From Ruminococcus sp. (GTDB taxonomy: Bacteria; Bacillota; Clostridia; Oscillospirales; Ruminococcaceae), in contig DNLQ01000169.1 of the NCBI GenBank assembly GCA_003488415.1, positions 1 through 29,373 on the forward strand: a stretch of DNA of 29,373 bases, read 5' to 3'. Every line of letters begins with the position of its first letter. Within the stretch, counting starts at the first letter, position 1. Shown here piece after piece: positions 1-8,803 of the stretch. Made by a program: the position numbers and the translations under genes. The notes below the pieces were generated by a model. That model saw only the letters and a program-made list of their open reading frames with translations, had not been told where the DNA came from and made no database searches.

Positions 1-36
1 AGATGCCGCAAAGAGGAGCATCTGCCTGTTTTTATT
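1..36 (+). terminator. Putative Rho-independent terminator at the left edge
   Basis: A six-base inverted repeat (AGATGC at 1-6, GCATCT at 18-23) with an 11-base loop is followed by a T-rich run (GTTTTTATT) at about 28-36. The bases just after the right arm (GCC) suggest the stem continues to the left, outside the window. It would terminate a + strand gene upstream of the window. It also lies just past the 3' end of the lectin lipoprotein gene, so it may serve both directions. The stem is incomplete here, so the call is tentative. Confidence 0.4.
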
Positions 37-81
37 ATAAACTATATTTTGAATATGACCTTGAACATACGGCTGAAGCTG

Positions 82-1071
82 TCAGGACTGAATTGTTATA
101 TAACTTGCAGAAACGTAACCGTAACCGCCGTTATAATCTATAATATACCAATCTCCGTCTTTACCTGAGATCGACACCATTTCTCCTTTCCTGACATAGC
201 CTATCCGTTCAGAGGACTCTGAAGGAGCTTCTCTGACAGAGAGATCGTCCACTTTAGTTGTAACTTTTCCTATAAGATAGGTATCAGCTATTGAATCAAT
301 TACAGACAACATTTCAGGGGCTGTCTGCGTATCATCGATCTCACAAATGAAACCAAAGTTATGCTTCTTGAATAATGCGAGACTCAGATCGCTGCTGTCA
401 TTAAAGCTCCATTTATCCTTTATTTTCCACAGCATAATATAAGGCTCACGAGCTTTGGCGGAGGAGGTGAGGTCTTTTCCAGAGGGCTCTCCGGAATACC
501 ACAGACTATTACTGTCAATGAAAGTCGTAGGGGTGTCATCAAGCCATTTTGTGACGATCCTGCCGTCAGACTCAAATGAAAGTCCTCCGATCCAGAGATA
601 CTTCAGATCAGTAGCATCAAGCTGTGATATTATAGTATCGAATTCAGCCTTTGATTTTATATACGCAAGGTGACCTCCGAGCTCACGGCAAGCCGCTTCA
701 GCCTCTTTCCATGTAAGGGTATCCTGATAAAGGACATACTTCTTGTCACTCTGCGGCAAAGGAGGCGGCTCCGTAGGAGTCAGAGTAGCAACCTCAACAA
801 CAATGTTGTCAGCAGGGGATTCGGTTACGGGAGCATCTGTTATCGGTTCAGTTGCAGGGATTTCGGTTTGCTGACTGATCTGAGCAGTCGGCAGGTCAAT
901 GTCCAGATCAATATACTGGACCGGTTTTTCCTTCTCACTTGCAGGCTGGGTAGCTGCATTGTCAGTAAACGGATCAGCGCTCCCGAATGGGGTATCTGCT
1001 GTGATGTCACCGCAACCGGACAGAGAAATACAAGCAACAGCAGCCAGAATACGGCAGAGACTTCTGTTCAA
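82..1071 (-). CDS. Lipoprotein with C-type lectin and SH3b domains
   Basis: Predicted surface lipoprotein of 329 aa. I chose a TTG start at 1071 because an AGAAGG ribosome binding site lies just upstream and the product then begins with a compact signal peptide ending in the lipobox LSGC (lipidated Cys about residue 20). The frame is open further upstream to ATG 1182, but that ATG lies inside the promoter. A Thr/Pro/Glu-rich linker (about 25-110) leads to a C-type lectin-like domain (about 112-246): TWKEAEAACRELGGHLAYI, the WIGG strand, and a closing FICE cysteine that would pair with the Cys of EAACRELGG. A bacterial SH3 domain follows (about 266-327: LSVREAPSESSERIGYVRKG, YGYVSASYI). Such domains bind glycans, proteins or cell-wall peptide, and the ligand is unknown. 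The gene is divergent from the first NTPase operon and could be independent of it. Confidence 0.82.
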   Translation of the reverse strand: MNRSLCRILAAVACISLSGCGDITADTPFGSADPFTDNAATQPASEKEKPVQYIDLDIDLPTAQISQQTEIPATEPITDAPVTESPADNIVVEVATLTPTEPPPLPQSDKKYVLYQDTLTWKEAEAACRELGGHLAYIKSKAEFDTIISQLDATDLKYLWIGGLSFESDGRIVTKWLDDTPTTFIDSNSLWYSGEPSGKDLTSSAKAREPYIMLWKIKDKWSFNDSSDLSLALFKKHNFGFICEIDDTQTAPEMLSVIDSIADTYLIGKVTTKVDDLSVREAPSESSERIGYVRKGEMVSISGKDGDWYIIDYNGGYGYVSASYITIQS

Positions 1072-1153
1072 ATTCCACACCTTCTTTAAGCTCTGTGCAG
1101 CAACAGATAATGACATCTGAGATGCACACAACGATATGCTTATCAATAGAACA

Positions 1154-1182
1154 ATTATAACATAATTTACACAAAGTGTCAA
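1154..1182 (-). promoter_or_regulatory. Consensus extended -10 promoter of the lectin lipoprotein gene
   Basis: Read on the minus strand, TTGACA (1177-1182) is followed by a 17-base spacer and TATAAT (1154-1159), preceded by TG one base upstream of the -10. Both hexamers match the sigma-A consensus exactly. Transcription would start near 1147, giving a leader of about 75 bases before the TTG start at 1071. Confidence 0.85.
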
Positions 1183-1298
1183 GTAAATATGTGCAAAAAG
1201 CAGGACTGAGATACAGAGTTAAAATATATGCACCGATGGCTTGCTTTGAGTAATATTGGTTAACTTGCTTCAAAATAAACAGGATGTTGAATGAATTA

Positions 1299-1327
1299 TT
1301 GACATAATGATATAAGTGTGCTATAAT
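1299..1327 (+). promoter_or_regulatory. Consensus extended -10 promoter of the first NTPase operon
   Basis: TTGACA (1299-1304), a 17-base spacer ending in TGTGC, and TATAAT (1322-1327) form a perfect sigma-A promoter with an extended -10. The predicted start is near 1334, about 60 bases before the first gene. The TGTGCTAT stretch overlapping the -10 recurs in the second operon's promoter at 12317, which suggests similar control of both operons. Confidence 0.88.
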
Positions 1328-1395
1328 TATTAATATAAATTGTAAAAAGGTCATGCGCATATGGTTTTTATGACGTATGAAAGGCGGCAGGAAAA

Positions 1396-2382
1396 ATGAA
1401 TAACTTATTGCAGTTAATAAAAGAGGCATCTCACAGGATCACATTCATAGAATGTCTTCGTGATGCACCCTTATGGTTAAAAATCGTCATCCCGGCAGCA
1501 GTTTTAGCCGGTGTAGTAATTGCGCTCAGGAGCAAAGCGTACATCAATCGTTTATTCTGGCTTATCATTGTTCTGAGTATCCCTGTGATCGGAACGGTCA
1601 TTGAGGCGGCAGCTATCGCCTTGATGAAGTATTTAGATAAGAAAGTTGATGATGTAGAATTTGATTACAGTTTCCGGAGCCGTATAGTCTGTATTCCGGT
1701 CATAGTCGGATTTCTTGTCAGGGCTGCGATCATGCTTCTGGAAAAAACTGACAACACGGATATTCTGCCTGAACGGCTGACCGCTGATGGTACAGATCTG
1801 TTTCCCGTGACTGCGGGCATACTTGCTGTATTCCTGATATTTCTTGGAGAATACAGCCGATACAGGAAAAGTGGGATCTACCTTCATCTGAAACGAACGG
1901 CTGAAGAAGATGAAGACGGAGGAGCAATAAAAATAACAAAGGGTATGTCAGAAAAAAAGGCAGGGATGATATACGGGAAAAAGGTGACTGAGGAGACAGG
2001 AAGGGTGATCCCGGATACAGAGTATGCCTATAAGATTGCAAAGCGCTATTTTTCCGGTATCCAGAAGAAAACAGGGAGACTTGGCTGTGAAAAGTACGAT
2101 ATAGATTACATAGACTATTCAGAATTCTCAGATGAATATGATGTTGAAAAAGCAGAATACTGCGGAATGGGGATGATGAAATACCTGGTGCTCAGATGGA
2201 AAAAGGATGAAGACGGAACAGAAAAAGCAAAACGTATGGTATTATGGTATAAGCCGGCACCGTTTATGCCGTATTATGTTGAGCTGGTCACATCGCTTGC
2301 AGTAATGATAGGGCTATTTACTCCATTTGTCAATGAAAATGCGGTACGCTTTACAGAGAGAGTCATAGATATATTCACATAA
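1396..2382 (+). CDS. Multi-pass membrane protein of unknown function
   Basis: First gene of the operon, 328 aa, not recognised. Hydrophobic segments at about residues 27-45, 53-77, 97-115 and 136-152 predict four N-terminal membrane helices. A polar, charged stretch of about 140 residues (about 155-292) follows, with several Tyr/Asp/Glu-rich runs, and then one more hydrophobic segment near 296-311. The large polar region is probably a soluble domain on one face of the membrane. An AGGA-type ribosome binding site precedes ATG 1396. The stop is 16 bases from the start of the Hsp70-like gene, so the two are almost certainly co-transcribed. A plausible role is a membrane anchor or scaffold for the cytoplasmic ATPases encoded next; that role is inferred from context only. 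Confidence 0.75.
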   Translation: MNNLLQLIKEASHRITFIECLRDAPLWLKIVIPAAVLAGVVIALRSKAYINRLFWLIIVLSIPVIGTVIEAAAIALMKYLDKKVDDVEFDYSFRSRIVCIPVIVGFLVRAAIMLLEKTDNTDILPERLTADGTDLFPVTAGILAVFLIFLGEYSRYRKSGIYLHLKRTAEEDEDGGAIKITKGMSEKKAGMIYGKKVTEETGRVIPDTEYAYKIAKRYFSGIQKKTGRLGCEKYDIDYIDYSEFSDEYDVEKAEYCGMGMMKYLVLRWKKDEDGTEKAKRMVLWYKPAPFMPYYVELVTSLAVMIGLFTPFVNENAVRFTERVIDIFT

Positions 2383-2398
2383 TAGGAGGATGAATCTG

Positions 2399-3895
2399 AT
2401 GCGCAGAGTAGGTATAGATCTTGGTACTACTAACACTATCGCTTGTTTTGTAAATGAAGCGGGGGAAGCAGAGCTGCTTCAATTCGATAAAGGAAGGATC
2501 GGAAACAGATATCTCCTGCCTTCATGTATAGCATATGATGACAGTACCGGCAGTTTTACAGTCGGCTCTCCGGCTTTAAAGATCGGTGAATCATTTCCTA
2601 CATCGTTTCTTTCTGATTTAAAATACCATATAGGGGACGATAATGAATTTTTCATCGGCGGACAGAGAATAACAGCCAGGGATGCAGCATTCTATATTCT
2701 GAAAGAGGTACATGACCAGCTAAGGAAAAAGTTTCCGGATGAAACAGATTTCAGGGCGTTTGTAACAGTACCTGCAAGATTTGACACACAGCCGCCCAGG
2801 GTAGCGACAAGAGAAGCTGCGGAGAGAGCCGGATTCAGTATTGATCCCGATCATGCACTGACAGATGAGCCGATCGCAGCAGCCATCGCATACAGCAGTA
2901 TGATGAAAAACAACGAAACAGCGCTTGTAGTAGACATAGGTGGAGGCACCTTTGATCTTTCGCTTCTCCGTGCAGACGGAAACGGAGATCATGGTATATC
3001 ACGCCTTGTTCCTGTCGGCTGGGGCGGTGATCCGCATCTCGGAGGAAATGATGTGGATGAGCTTATCCTCAGTATTCTCTGCAAAAAGGTCAAAGATGAC
3101 AGACAGACAGATCTGACACACAGTCCTGCTGACATGAGATACAGCGAGAGCGAAAGCCGGGCAGCAATCAAACTCAGGGATGAGATAAGAGGTATAAAAG
3201 AGGCACTGTATTCGGGAGCAGACGGCTATTGCTACATTCAGGATCTGCTTAGTGGTTATGATTTTGAATGTGTAATAACCCGTGAAGAATACATAAACGA
3301 GATGATGAACACACACACAGGAGGCAAGGAGCCCATAGCTGTGAGAATGCAGCAGGCAATAAATGATACGTTTACCAGACACGGTCAGCAGATCAGCTCA
3401 ACAGCTGTTGTTGTAGTAGCAGGAGGAATGTCTCAGGAGATATGTCTGCTTGAGTATCTCAGGAGCACATTCGGAGCTGACAGGGTGATAGTTCCTGAGG
3501 ATGCCATATATCTTATAGCAAAAGGCGCAGCGATCGCAAACAGCGATACAGATATACGTGTAGACAATATCGCATACAGATCCATAGGAGTACTGATAAA
3601 CAACGGAGCCGATGTTGATACCATAATCCAGGAAGGCTCTTTCATTAACGAGAATTTCAGCTATACGCAGACATATACCATAGGAAAAGGCGAGCATGAT
3701 CTGCTGATAGTAACGATAGTTGAGTATTCAGGCGGATTCAGGTCAGACAATTACTCTGTGATCCGGGAGTTTGAAGTGCCCATGACAGGATTATACCGTA
3801 AAAGAGCATCTATCACGCTGAATTTCACATTTTCATCCGATAAGATACTGACAGTGACCGATCCGGAACAGCGCCGATTCAGTGCAAGACTCTGA
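2399..3895 (+). CDS. Hsp70-like ATPase (DnaK paralogue)
   Basis: A 498-aa Hsp70-superfamily (ASKHA fold) ATPase. I start it at ATG 2399 because the ATG at 2390 directly abuts the AGGAGG box (2384-2389), whereas 2399 has 9-base spacing and leaves MRRVGIDLGTTNT at the N-terminus. Visible motifs are phosphate-1 GIDLGTTNT (about 5-13), FVTVPARFD (about 121-129), ALTDEPIAAAIAY (about 153-165), phosphate-2 VVDIGGGTFDLSLL (about 177-190) and the adenosine motif VVVVAGGMSQ (about 337-346). A short beta-rich tail (about 390-498) replaces the full substrate-binding domain, and the helical lid of housekeeping DnaK (usually over 600 aa) is missing. No dnaJ or grpE lies nearby, so this is a specialised Hsp70 rather than the general chaperone. 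Its partner is probably the second Hsp70-like protein encoded next. Confidence 0.92.
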   Translation: MRRVGIDLGTTNTIACFVNEAGEAELLQFDKGRIGNRYLLPSCIAYDDSTGSFTVGSPALKIGESFPTSFLSDLKYHIGDDNEFFIGGQRITARDAAFYILKEVHDQLRKKFPDETDFRAFVTVPARFDTQPPRVATREAAERAGFSIDPDHALTDEPIAAAIAYSSMMKNNETALVVDIGGGTFDLSLLRADGNGDHGISRLVPVGWGGDPHLGGNDVDELILSILCKKVKDDRQTDLTHSPADMRYSESESRAAIKLRDEIRGIKEALYSGADGYCYIQDLLSGYDFECVITREEYINEMMNTHTGGKEPIAVRMQQAINDTFTRHGQQISSTAVVVVAGGMSQEICLLEYLRSTFGADRVIVPEDAIYLIAKGAAIANSDTDIRVDNIAYRSIGVLINNGADVDTIIQEGSFINENFSYTQTYTIGKGEHDLLIVTIVEYSGGFRSDNYSVIREFEVPMTGLYRKRASITLNFTFSSDKILTVTDPEQRRFSARL

Positions 3896-3916
3896 TAACA
3901 AAGGAAGGATAGCACA

Positions 3917-6181
3917 ATGGAATTCAAAAGATGGCTGGAACAGTCTCACAGTTACCAGGAGACAGTTGAAACAGCAGTACAGCTTCTGATGCTTCTTATG
4001 GAAGAGGAGCATCCGGATATGATCCCGGAGAATCTCAGCATCAGATCCTCAGAAGGAAAGATATATCAATCGGCGGATCTTCCGGCAGAAAAGGAGCAGC
4101 TGCCGCCTGACAGCAGTTCACCTGCGGATGATAAGGATAATGTTTTCCTTATTGCAGTCATGCTTAACAGTATGCTTGGAGGGGAGCTCCCGGATATGAA
4201 ACTGGCTGGAAGGATCCAGCTTGAACGTGGGCAGTCATTTTCATTTCTCACTGTTGATACGGATACTGACGAGAAGTTCGGAAGAATACTCCCTCAGATC
4301 GTTGCCCTGGCTTCTGACCTCAACAAGTACCTGAGACCGGCACCGGAAGAACTGCTGAAGAAGATCATGGATGAGATACCGTCAACGGCGGAGATCTGCA
4401 TTATTGAAAAGTACACAGGGATATGCGTTGACAGCAAGGTGATCCCTCTGGAGGAAGCAGTTACACACTGGGAATGTGAGGAAACATACGACTGCTGCGG
4501 AAGGGTGTGCGTTCCGGCAGGCAGCGGAAGAAGTCTTGATATACCTTATTCTGTAACAGACAGACAGTATACTTGTACAGTTATACCTTCTGATCTTATC
4601 TCCCCTGAATCAAATGTGTATGCCGGAAGGATGCCTGATAAGCTCTGTATAGGAATAGATCCGGGAACGAACAGCTGCTCCGTATCCTTTATAAACGAAA
4701 GCTGCCGTGCTGAGGAGCTTTTTGGTGAAGACGGTACTATCCCCTCGCTTCTTTGCTTTCTTACAGGCGATGAATACTGTTTCGGCAATGAAGCTGAGGA
4801 ATACAGTTTTACACATCCGCAGGCGGTAACATTACCGTTTATGAATGATCCGGACAGGGCGGAGCCTGTTCATCTTAAAGCTGTGAACGGGGATGCAGTA
4901 TGTGAGACCAATCAGTCGCTTGCCGAGAAATATTTCCGATGCCTCCGCAGACTGATAATCGAGCATTTCTCGCTGTCCGAAAGCACCTTTTCATCTGAAA
5001 CACAGATAACGATAGCCTTGTCTTCATGTACAGGACCTGATATCCGGAATACGATCGCATCAGCGGCAAGTGCAGCCGGATTAGATGCAGTCATAATAAG
5101 CGCAGGAGAAGCGCTGATGATCTATTTACGGGATACAGTGAACGGTAAGACTGTGGCAGCCGATATCGGCGGCGGAAGTACAGATATTCTGCTTACCGGG
5201 AGCAGCCAGGATGATCCGTGGCGAATACAACCGGAAAAGATGATCTCCACAGATGTATTCTGCGGAGAACTGCTTACAGACATCATATCAGACAGTCTTG
5301 CTGATACACTCAGAAAAAGCGATATAGTTGATCTTTCTGACCTGTCCGCATCACAGCTTGAAAGAGAAGAATACATATGGGATAAGAGGATCCTCAGGGA
5401 AACGGCAGAGATGATGAAGTGTATCCTTTCAGACAATAGCAGCACCTCGTCTGAAGTATCGCTCTATGTTCCGGGAAATGCCGTCATTACCAAGAACTTC
5501 AGGATGCCCCGCAGAATGTACGAGACCATGATGAGCAGGCACCTGACAAAGCTCGAAGGACTGCTGAAGAAGGAATTTCCCGCATCTGAGGGAGTAACAG
5601 ATGTGGTGATCACAGGCGGAGCATCACTTACTCCCCTGGTGACTGACATGATTGAAGGATGCTATCCCGGCAGCACTTTACACCATATCAGATACAAAAC
5701 GGCAGTATCCAGAGGTGCAGCCATGTACTCGGACTTTGAATCAGCGGGGACTCCTGAAACACGCACACACAGGATGCTGTATGATATCGGCATTATCACA
5801 GCAGCAATGACGGGAGGATCAGCCGGATTCCAGCCTGTCGTCAGAGCAGGTACAGTGATCGGAGAGGAAGGTCTCACTGTTACCAAGGACATAATGCTGA
5901 CCGACAGGGAGATGGCTCAGAAATGCTGTAAACTGTATCTTCACACCAGACCTGTCGGAAAGGAGGATGTCACAGATCCTATCGGGCATGGAGAAAGTAT
6001 CATCCGCAGATCGGTTCTCCTGACCGCTGACGGGATACCGCCAGGTACAAGGATGCTGCGCTTTACTTTCAGGATCGGTACCGACGAGAGCATATCAGCT
6101 TTTGCCGAATCCTGTACAGGCTTCGGCGGTACGGTGACAGGAGAATACCGGAAAAAAACTACTGTGGAATACAGGAAATAG
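3917..6181 (+). CDS. Hsp70-like ATPase with a ~240-residue N-terminal extension
   Basis: A 754-aa protein whose C-terminal part is an Hsp70-type ATPase. Motifs are phosphate-1 CIGIDPGTNSCSVSF (about 244-258), TIPSLLCF (about 274-281), phosphate-2 VAADIGGGSTDILLT (about 413-427), the adenosine motif DVVITGGASLTPLV (about 562-575) and the typical SRGAAMYS (about 598-605). A beta-rich tail follows. Residues 1-240 are not Hsp70 and I could not assign them. The stretch around IPENLSIRSSEGKIYQ faintly recalls a kinase catalytic-loop region, but no catalytic motif is visible. The 21-base gap after the previous gene holds an AAGGAAGGA ribosome binding site. The core is diverged from its upstream neighbour, so the two probably form a functional pair rather than a recent copy. 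Confidence 0.88.
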   Translation: MEFKRWLEQSHSYQETVETAVQLLMLLMEEEHPDMIPENLSIRSSEGKIYQSADLPAEKEQLPPDSSSPADDKDNVFLIAVMLNSMLGGELPDMKLAGRIQLERGQSFSFLTVDTDTDEKFGRILPQIVALASDLNKYLRPAPEELLKKIMDEIPSTAEICIIEKYTGICVDSKVIPLEEAVTHWECEETYDCCGRVCVPAGSGRSLDIPYSVTDRQYTCTVIPSDLISPESNVYAGRMPDKLCIGIDPGTNSCSVSFINESCRAEELFGEDGTIPSLLCFLTGDEYCFGNEAEEYSFTHPQAVTLPFMNDPDRAEPVHLKAVNGDAVCETNQSLAEKYFRCLRRLIIEHFSLSESTFSSETQITIALSSCTGPDIRNTIASAASAAGLDAVIISAGEALMIYLRDTVNGKTVAADIGGGSTDILLTGSSQDDPWRIQPEKMISTDVFCGELLTDIISDSLADTLRKSDIVDLSDLSASQLEREEYIWDKRILRETAEMMKCILSDNSSTSSEVSLYVPGNAVITKNFRMPRRMYETMMSRHLTKLEGLLKKEFPASEGVTDVVITGGASLTPLVTDMIEGCYPGSTLHHIRYKTAVSRGAAMYSDFESAGTPETRTHRMLYDIGIITAAMTGGSAGFQPVVRAGTVIGEEGLTVTKDIMLTDREMAQKCCKLYLHTRPVGKEDVTDPIGHGESIIRRSVLLTADGIPPGTRMLRFTFRIGTDESISAFAESCTGFGGTVTGEYRKKTTVEYRK

Positions 6182-6193
6182 GCTGGTGGTAGA

Positions 6194-6727
6194 ATGGCAT
6201 TAATGACACGATACAAAGAAGGCTCTGAAAGGATATGCTCTGTTTGCAGGAAGAAAGTCAGCAAGGGGAATCTTGTGCCGATATATAAAGAAGATCTTCC
6301 GTTTATCTGTAATGAATGCAGCAGGACATATCTTAAAGAAACAGAGCGTTCTGAGGGCAATTCACTGTTCATCCGCTTCAGACCTGCGGAACATCGCAGG
6401 AACGAATGCGATATGCCGCAGATTGTATTTATCAGGATCATAAAAGAGATGATCTCATGGATACTAACAGGAGCAGCACTGGCAGCTGCCCTCAGATTTA
6501 TGGAGGCAATGTCCCCGGCAGATGAGCGCTCTTCGCTGCCGGTGAGCGTGGTGATGGGGGCATATGTCCTGGTGACAGCACTGTTTCTTCTCCGGGCGGT
6601 ACGCAATATCATTTACGGATTGCTGAGAGGAATGGATCTTAAAAGGATCATAATGCTCGTGCTTCAGGCAGGAGTATATATATTTACAGCAATAAGATCA
6701 ATAGATTTTATAACAAACAGGAGGTAA
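6194..6727 (+). CDS. Zinc-ribbon membrane protein
   Basis: A 177-aa protein, family not recognised. Two CxxC pairs (Cys15/18 in ICSVC and Cys39/42 in CNEC), 20 residues apart, suggest a zinc-binding treble-clef or ribbon on the cytoplasmic side. Hydrophobic segments at about 84-102, 117-136 and 151-170 predict three membrane helices. It sits between the second Hsp70-like gene (12 bases upstream) and the GTPase gene (2 bases downstream), so tight co-expression is expected. The upstream ribosome binding site is poor (GGTGGT), and translation may depend on ribosomes finishing the previous gene. It may tether the GTPase or an Hsp70 to the membrane; this is inferred from position. Confidence 0.72.
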   Translation: MALMTRYKEGSERICSVCRKKVSKGNLVPIYKEDLPFICNECSRTYLKETERSEGNSLFIRFRPAEHRRNECDMPQIVFIRIIKEMISWILTGAALAAALRFMEAMSPADERSSLPVSVVMGAYVLVTALFLLRAVRNIIYGLLRGMDLKRIIMLVLQAGVYIFTAIRSIDFITNRR

Positions 6728-6729
6728 AT

Positions 6730-7827
6730 ATGAAAAAGATAAGGATAGCCGTTATAGGAGGTTCGGGTTCAGGCAAATCCATATTCATAAGCGGAGTGAT
6801 ACAGTCATTTATAAGGAATACCTGTAATTTTACGATAAGTCAGGGAAACGAGATCAGTTTCCACCTGCATACAAAATCACTTATAGAGATAGTATCAGAT
6901 TCTGACAGCTTTTTTGACAGCAATGCAACGCTTGAGAAAAGGATGAACGAAGCCATTAAGGATTCAGAAATGATAGATCGGTATACTCTCGGACGAGATA
7001 ATGAATCAGGAGGCTTTCTGGATAACACAGCTTTGATGACCGAATTTAACATGGTTCTGAGAGGAAACTCAAAGGATATCATGGATGTCGTGATAACCGA
7101 TTATCCCGGCGAGCTTATAGATTCTCCGAATGGTACCGAACTTAAGGATCAGTATGATGCTCTCTGCAGGCAGATAGCTGAGAGCGATGCTATCATAGTT
7201 ATAGCTGATGCAACAATGATAGCTGAGCACTTAGGAAGCGCAATGGAGATGCAGAACGCACTCAGAGTCCTCAGGATCAATCAAATCTTCGGCACTTTGA
7301 ACGCCAATCCGAAAAGACGTTCTACAGTGATAGCTGTCACGAAGAGCGATCATAATAAGGTCACTGCAAATATGAAGAGCAACGGCTTTGCAGAAGTATG
7401 TTCTTTTCTCAGAAAGAATGTCTACTCTGTGACCTACACTACAATTACCGGAAACGGAGCTGGCAATTATCTTGGGATAATCCCGGTAACTGCTGTCGGA
7501 GACGGCAAAACCAATGAACACAATGTCATCATTGATCATAATATCCAGGCACATAATATAGACAAAGCCATAATGTTCTGTCTGTATCCATACCTTAGCA
7601 GTGCCTGTGAGGAGATGATCGGTGAATGTGAGAATAAAATTATATCATTAGGATTTTCCGTGGGTGAAGAAAGAAGAAAAAGAGCAGCCGCAAACGATGT
7701 ACTTAGTGAAAAGATATCATATTACAAGAAAATCAAGAATAACACCACAGCTATATACCGTTCCATCACAGAGGAAATGAAAGAGGTATATCCTGTTCCG
7801 GCAACGATAACAGGTGTAAAACGCTGA
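6730..7827 (+). CDS. P-loop GTPase (TRAFAC-like)
   Basis: A 365-aa P-loop NTPase with intact GTPase signatures: G1/Walker A GGSGSGKS (about 10-17), G3 DYPGE (about 124-128) after the hydrophobic strand DVVIT, and G4 TKSD (about 204-207) after VIAV. The TKxD motif indicates guanine specificity. The N-terminal residues IRIAVIGGSGSGKS form the usual first strand and loop. An insertion of about 100 residues lies between G1 and G3, longer than in Ras-like proteins. The layout resembles GTPases found in bacterial multi-gene conflict operons, but I cannot place it in a named family. A Lys/Arg-rich helical C-terminus (about 300-355) may be a coiled arm. GGAGG precedes the ATG and overlaps the previous stop. 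The next gene encodes a related but damaged GTPase. Confidence 0.87.
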   Translation: MKKIRIAVIGGSGSGKSIFISGVIQSFIRNTCNFTISQGNEISFHLHTKSLIEIVSDSDSFFDSNATLEKRMNEAIKDSEMIDRYTLGRDNESGGFLDNTALMTEFNMVLRGNSKDIMDVVITDYPGELIDSPNGTELKDQYDALCRQIAESDAIIVIADATMIAEHLGSAMEMQNALRVLRINQIFGTLNANPKRRSTVIAVTKSDHNKVTANMKSNGFAEVCSFLRKNVYSVTYTTITGNGAGNYLGIIPVTAVGDGKTNEHNVIIDHNIQAHNIDKAIMFCLYPYLSSACEEMIGECENKIISLGFSVGEERRKRAAANDVLSEKISYYKKIKNNTTAIYRSITEEMKEVYPVPATITGVKR

Positions 7828-7843
7828 AAGGAAGGTGCTGTTT

Positions 7844-8797
7844 ATGTTCATAGACGGAGTAAACAGGATCTTCTTTATCAGTGAACAGGACTCAGGCTGC
7901 AAGTCATTTGCCGCCTCAGCGTTATATATGTCGTCTGCTGTCAGCTGCTGCGGAAAGATGTGGCAGTTTCTCAGCATCCCGGACGATAACGATGTATATC
8001 CTGATGCAGCGACAATGATCTCTGAGAATCTGAAAAGCTCAGAGTTATTTGACAGTTTAAGACCTGTAACAGTGTTATCAGGCACTGCGGCAGGCTTTCC
8101 TGACAGGATAAATCTGATGCTCCGGGTTGAGAACAAATGGTGCGGCAGAGTTGAGCTTACCAATATAGCCGGGAGGTCTGCTGAATCCTCAAAGATAGCC
8201 CGCTCGCCGGCTATAGCGGTCATACTTGATTCCTCAAGGATAGCCGCAAACGATACCGAATATATTTCGGTGTACAGGAACAGAATGGATCATCTGCTCA
8301 AAAGGGCTGACGCAGATGCAAAGGTACATTTTGTGATGACAAAAGCCGATCTTGTTGAAGAAGCCCTGAAGGAAAAGGATTTTCAGGGGCTTTACATCAG
8401 ATTCAGCAGCAACTGCCGGGTGCTTACAGAGATCTGCAAAAAATACGGACTTGAATACGAGGGATACTGTACATCGGCAGCGAATAAAGATACTTCAAAG
8501 GTATATGGGACGGACGGAAGAGTGAAGAAGGATGCCGACATCGTACCGTATAACACGTCTGAAACACTGATATCTGTAATCCTGGATTCTGCCAGGATAA
8601 TGCAGAGATCAATATGGAAAGATATAAGGACTTACAATAAGCGTATAGCAATACGAAGAAGTGTCTTCAACAGCCGCAAAAAGCGGGCGGAATTAGAGAT
8701 AGACTATTCAAGGAAAAAGCTGTGTGAAGCAATAAAGGCAGTCTATCCCTCAGACAATCTTCTTAGTATAGTGTCAGCCTCAGAAAAGGGGGAATGA
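7844..8797 (+). CDS. GTPase-like protein with degenerate P-loop
   Basis: A 317-aa protein that looks like a diverged relative of its neighbour. The G1 position reads SEQDSGCKSF (about 13-22): the GCKS end is kept but the leading Gly is gone. The G3 position reads LTNIAGR (about 105-111), with Asn instead of Asp. The G4-like VMTKADL (about 164-170) is intact. It may bind nucleotide weakly or act as a non-hydrolysing partner of the active GTPase. I use ATG 7844 because the GTG at 7835 falls inside the AAGGAAGG ribosome binding site, leaving 8-base spacing to 7844. The C-terminus (about 255-310) is helical and rich in Lys/Arg, as in the upstream GTPase, which supports a paralogous pair. Confidence 0.78.
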   Translation: MFIDGVNRIFFISEQDSGCKSFAASALYMSSAVSCCGKMWQFLSIPDDNDVYPDAATMISENLKSSELFDSLRPVTVLSGTAAGFPDRINLMLRVENKWCGRVELTNIAGRSAESSKIARSPAIAVILDSSRIAANDTEYISVYRNRMDHLLKRADADAKVHFVMTKADLVEEALKEKDFQGLYIRFSSNCRVLTEICKKYGLEYEGYCTSAANKDTSKVYGTDGRVKKDADIVPYNTSETLISVILDSARIMQRSIWKDIRTYNKRIAIRRSVFNSRKKRAELEIDYSRKKLCEAIKAVYPSDNLLSIVSASEKGE

Positions 8798-8803
8798 ACA
8801 AAA

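Noticed and set aside
2399..3895. Calling the first Hsp70-like gene dnaK
   Set aside because: The lid and much of the substrate domain are absent, no grpE or dnaJ is adjacent, and the context is an accessory operon.
5941..6612. 223-codon antisense frame opposite the end of the second Hsp70-like gene and the zinc-ribbon gene
   Set aside because: It spans two supported + strand genes, has no recognisable motif, and no promoter was noted before it.
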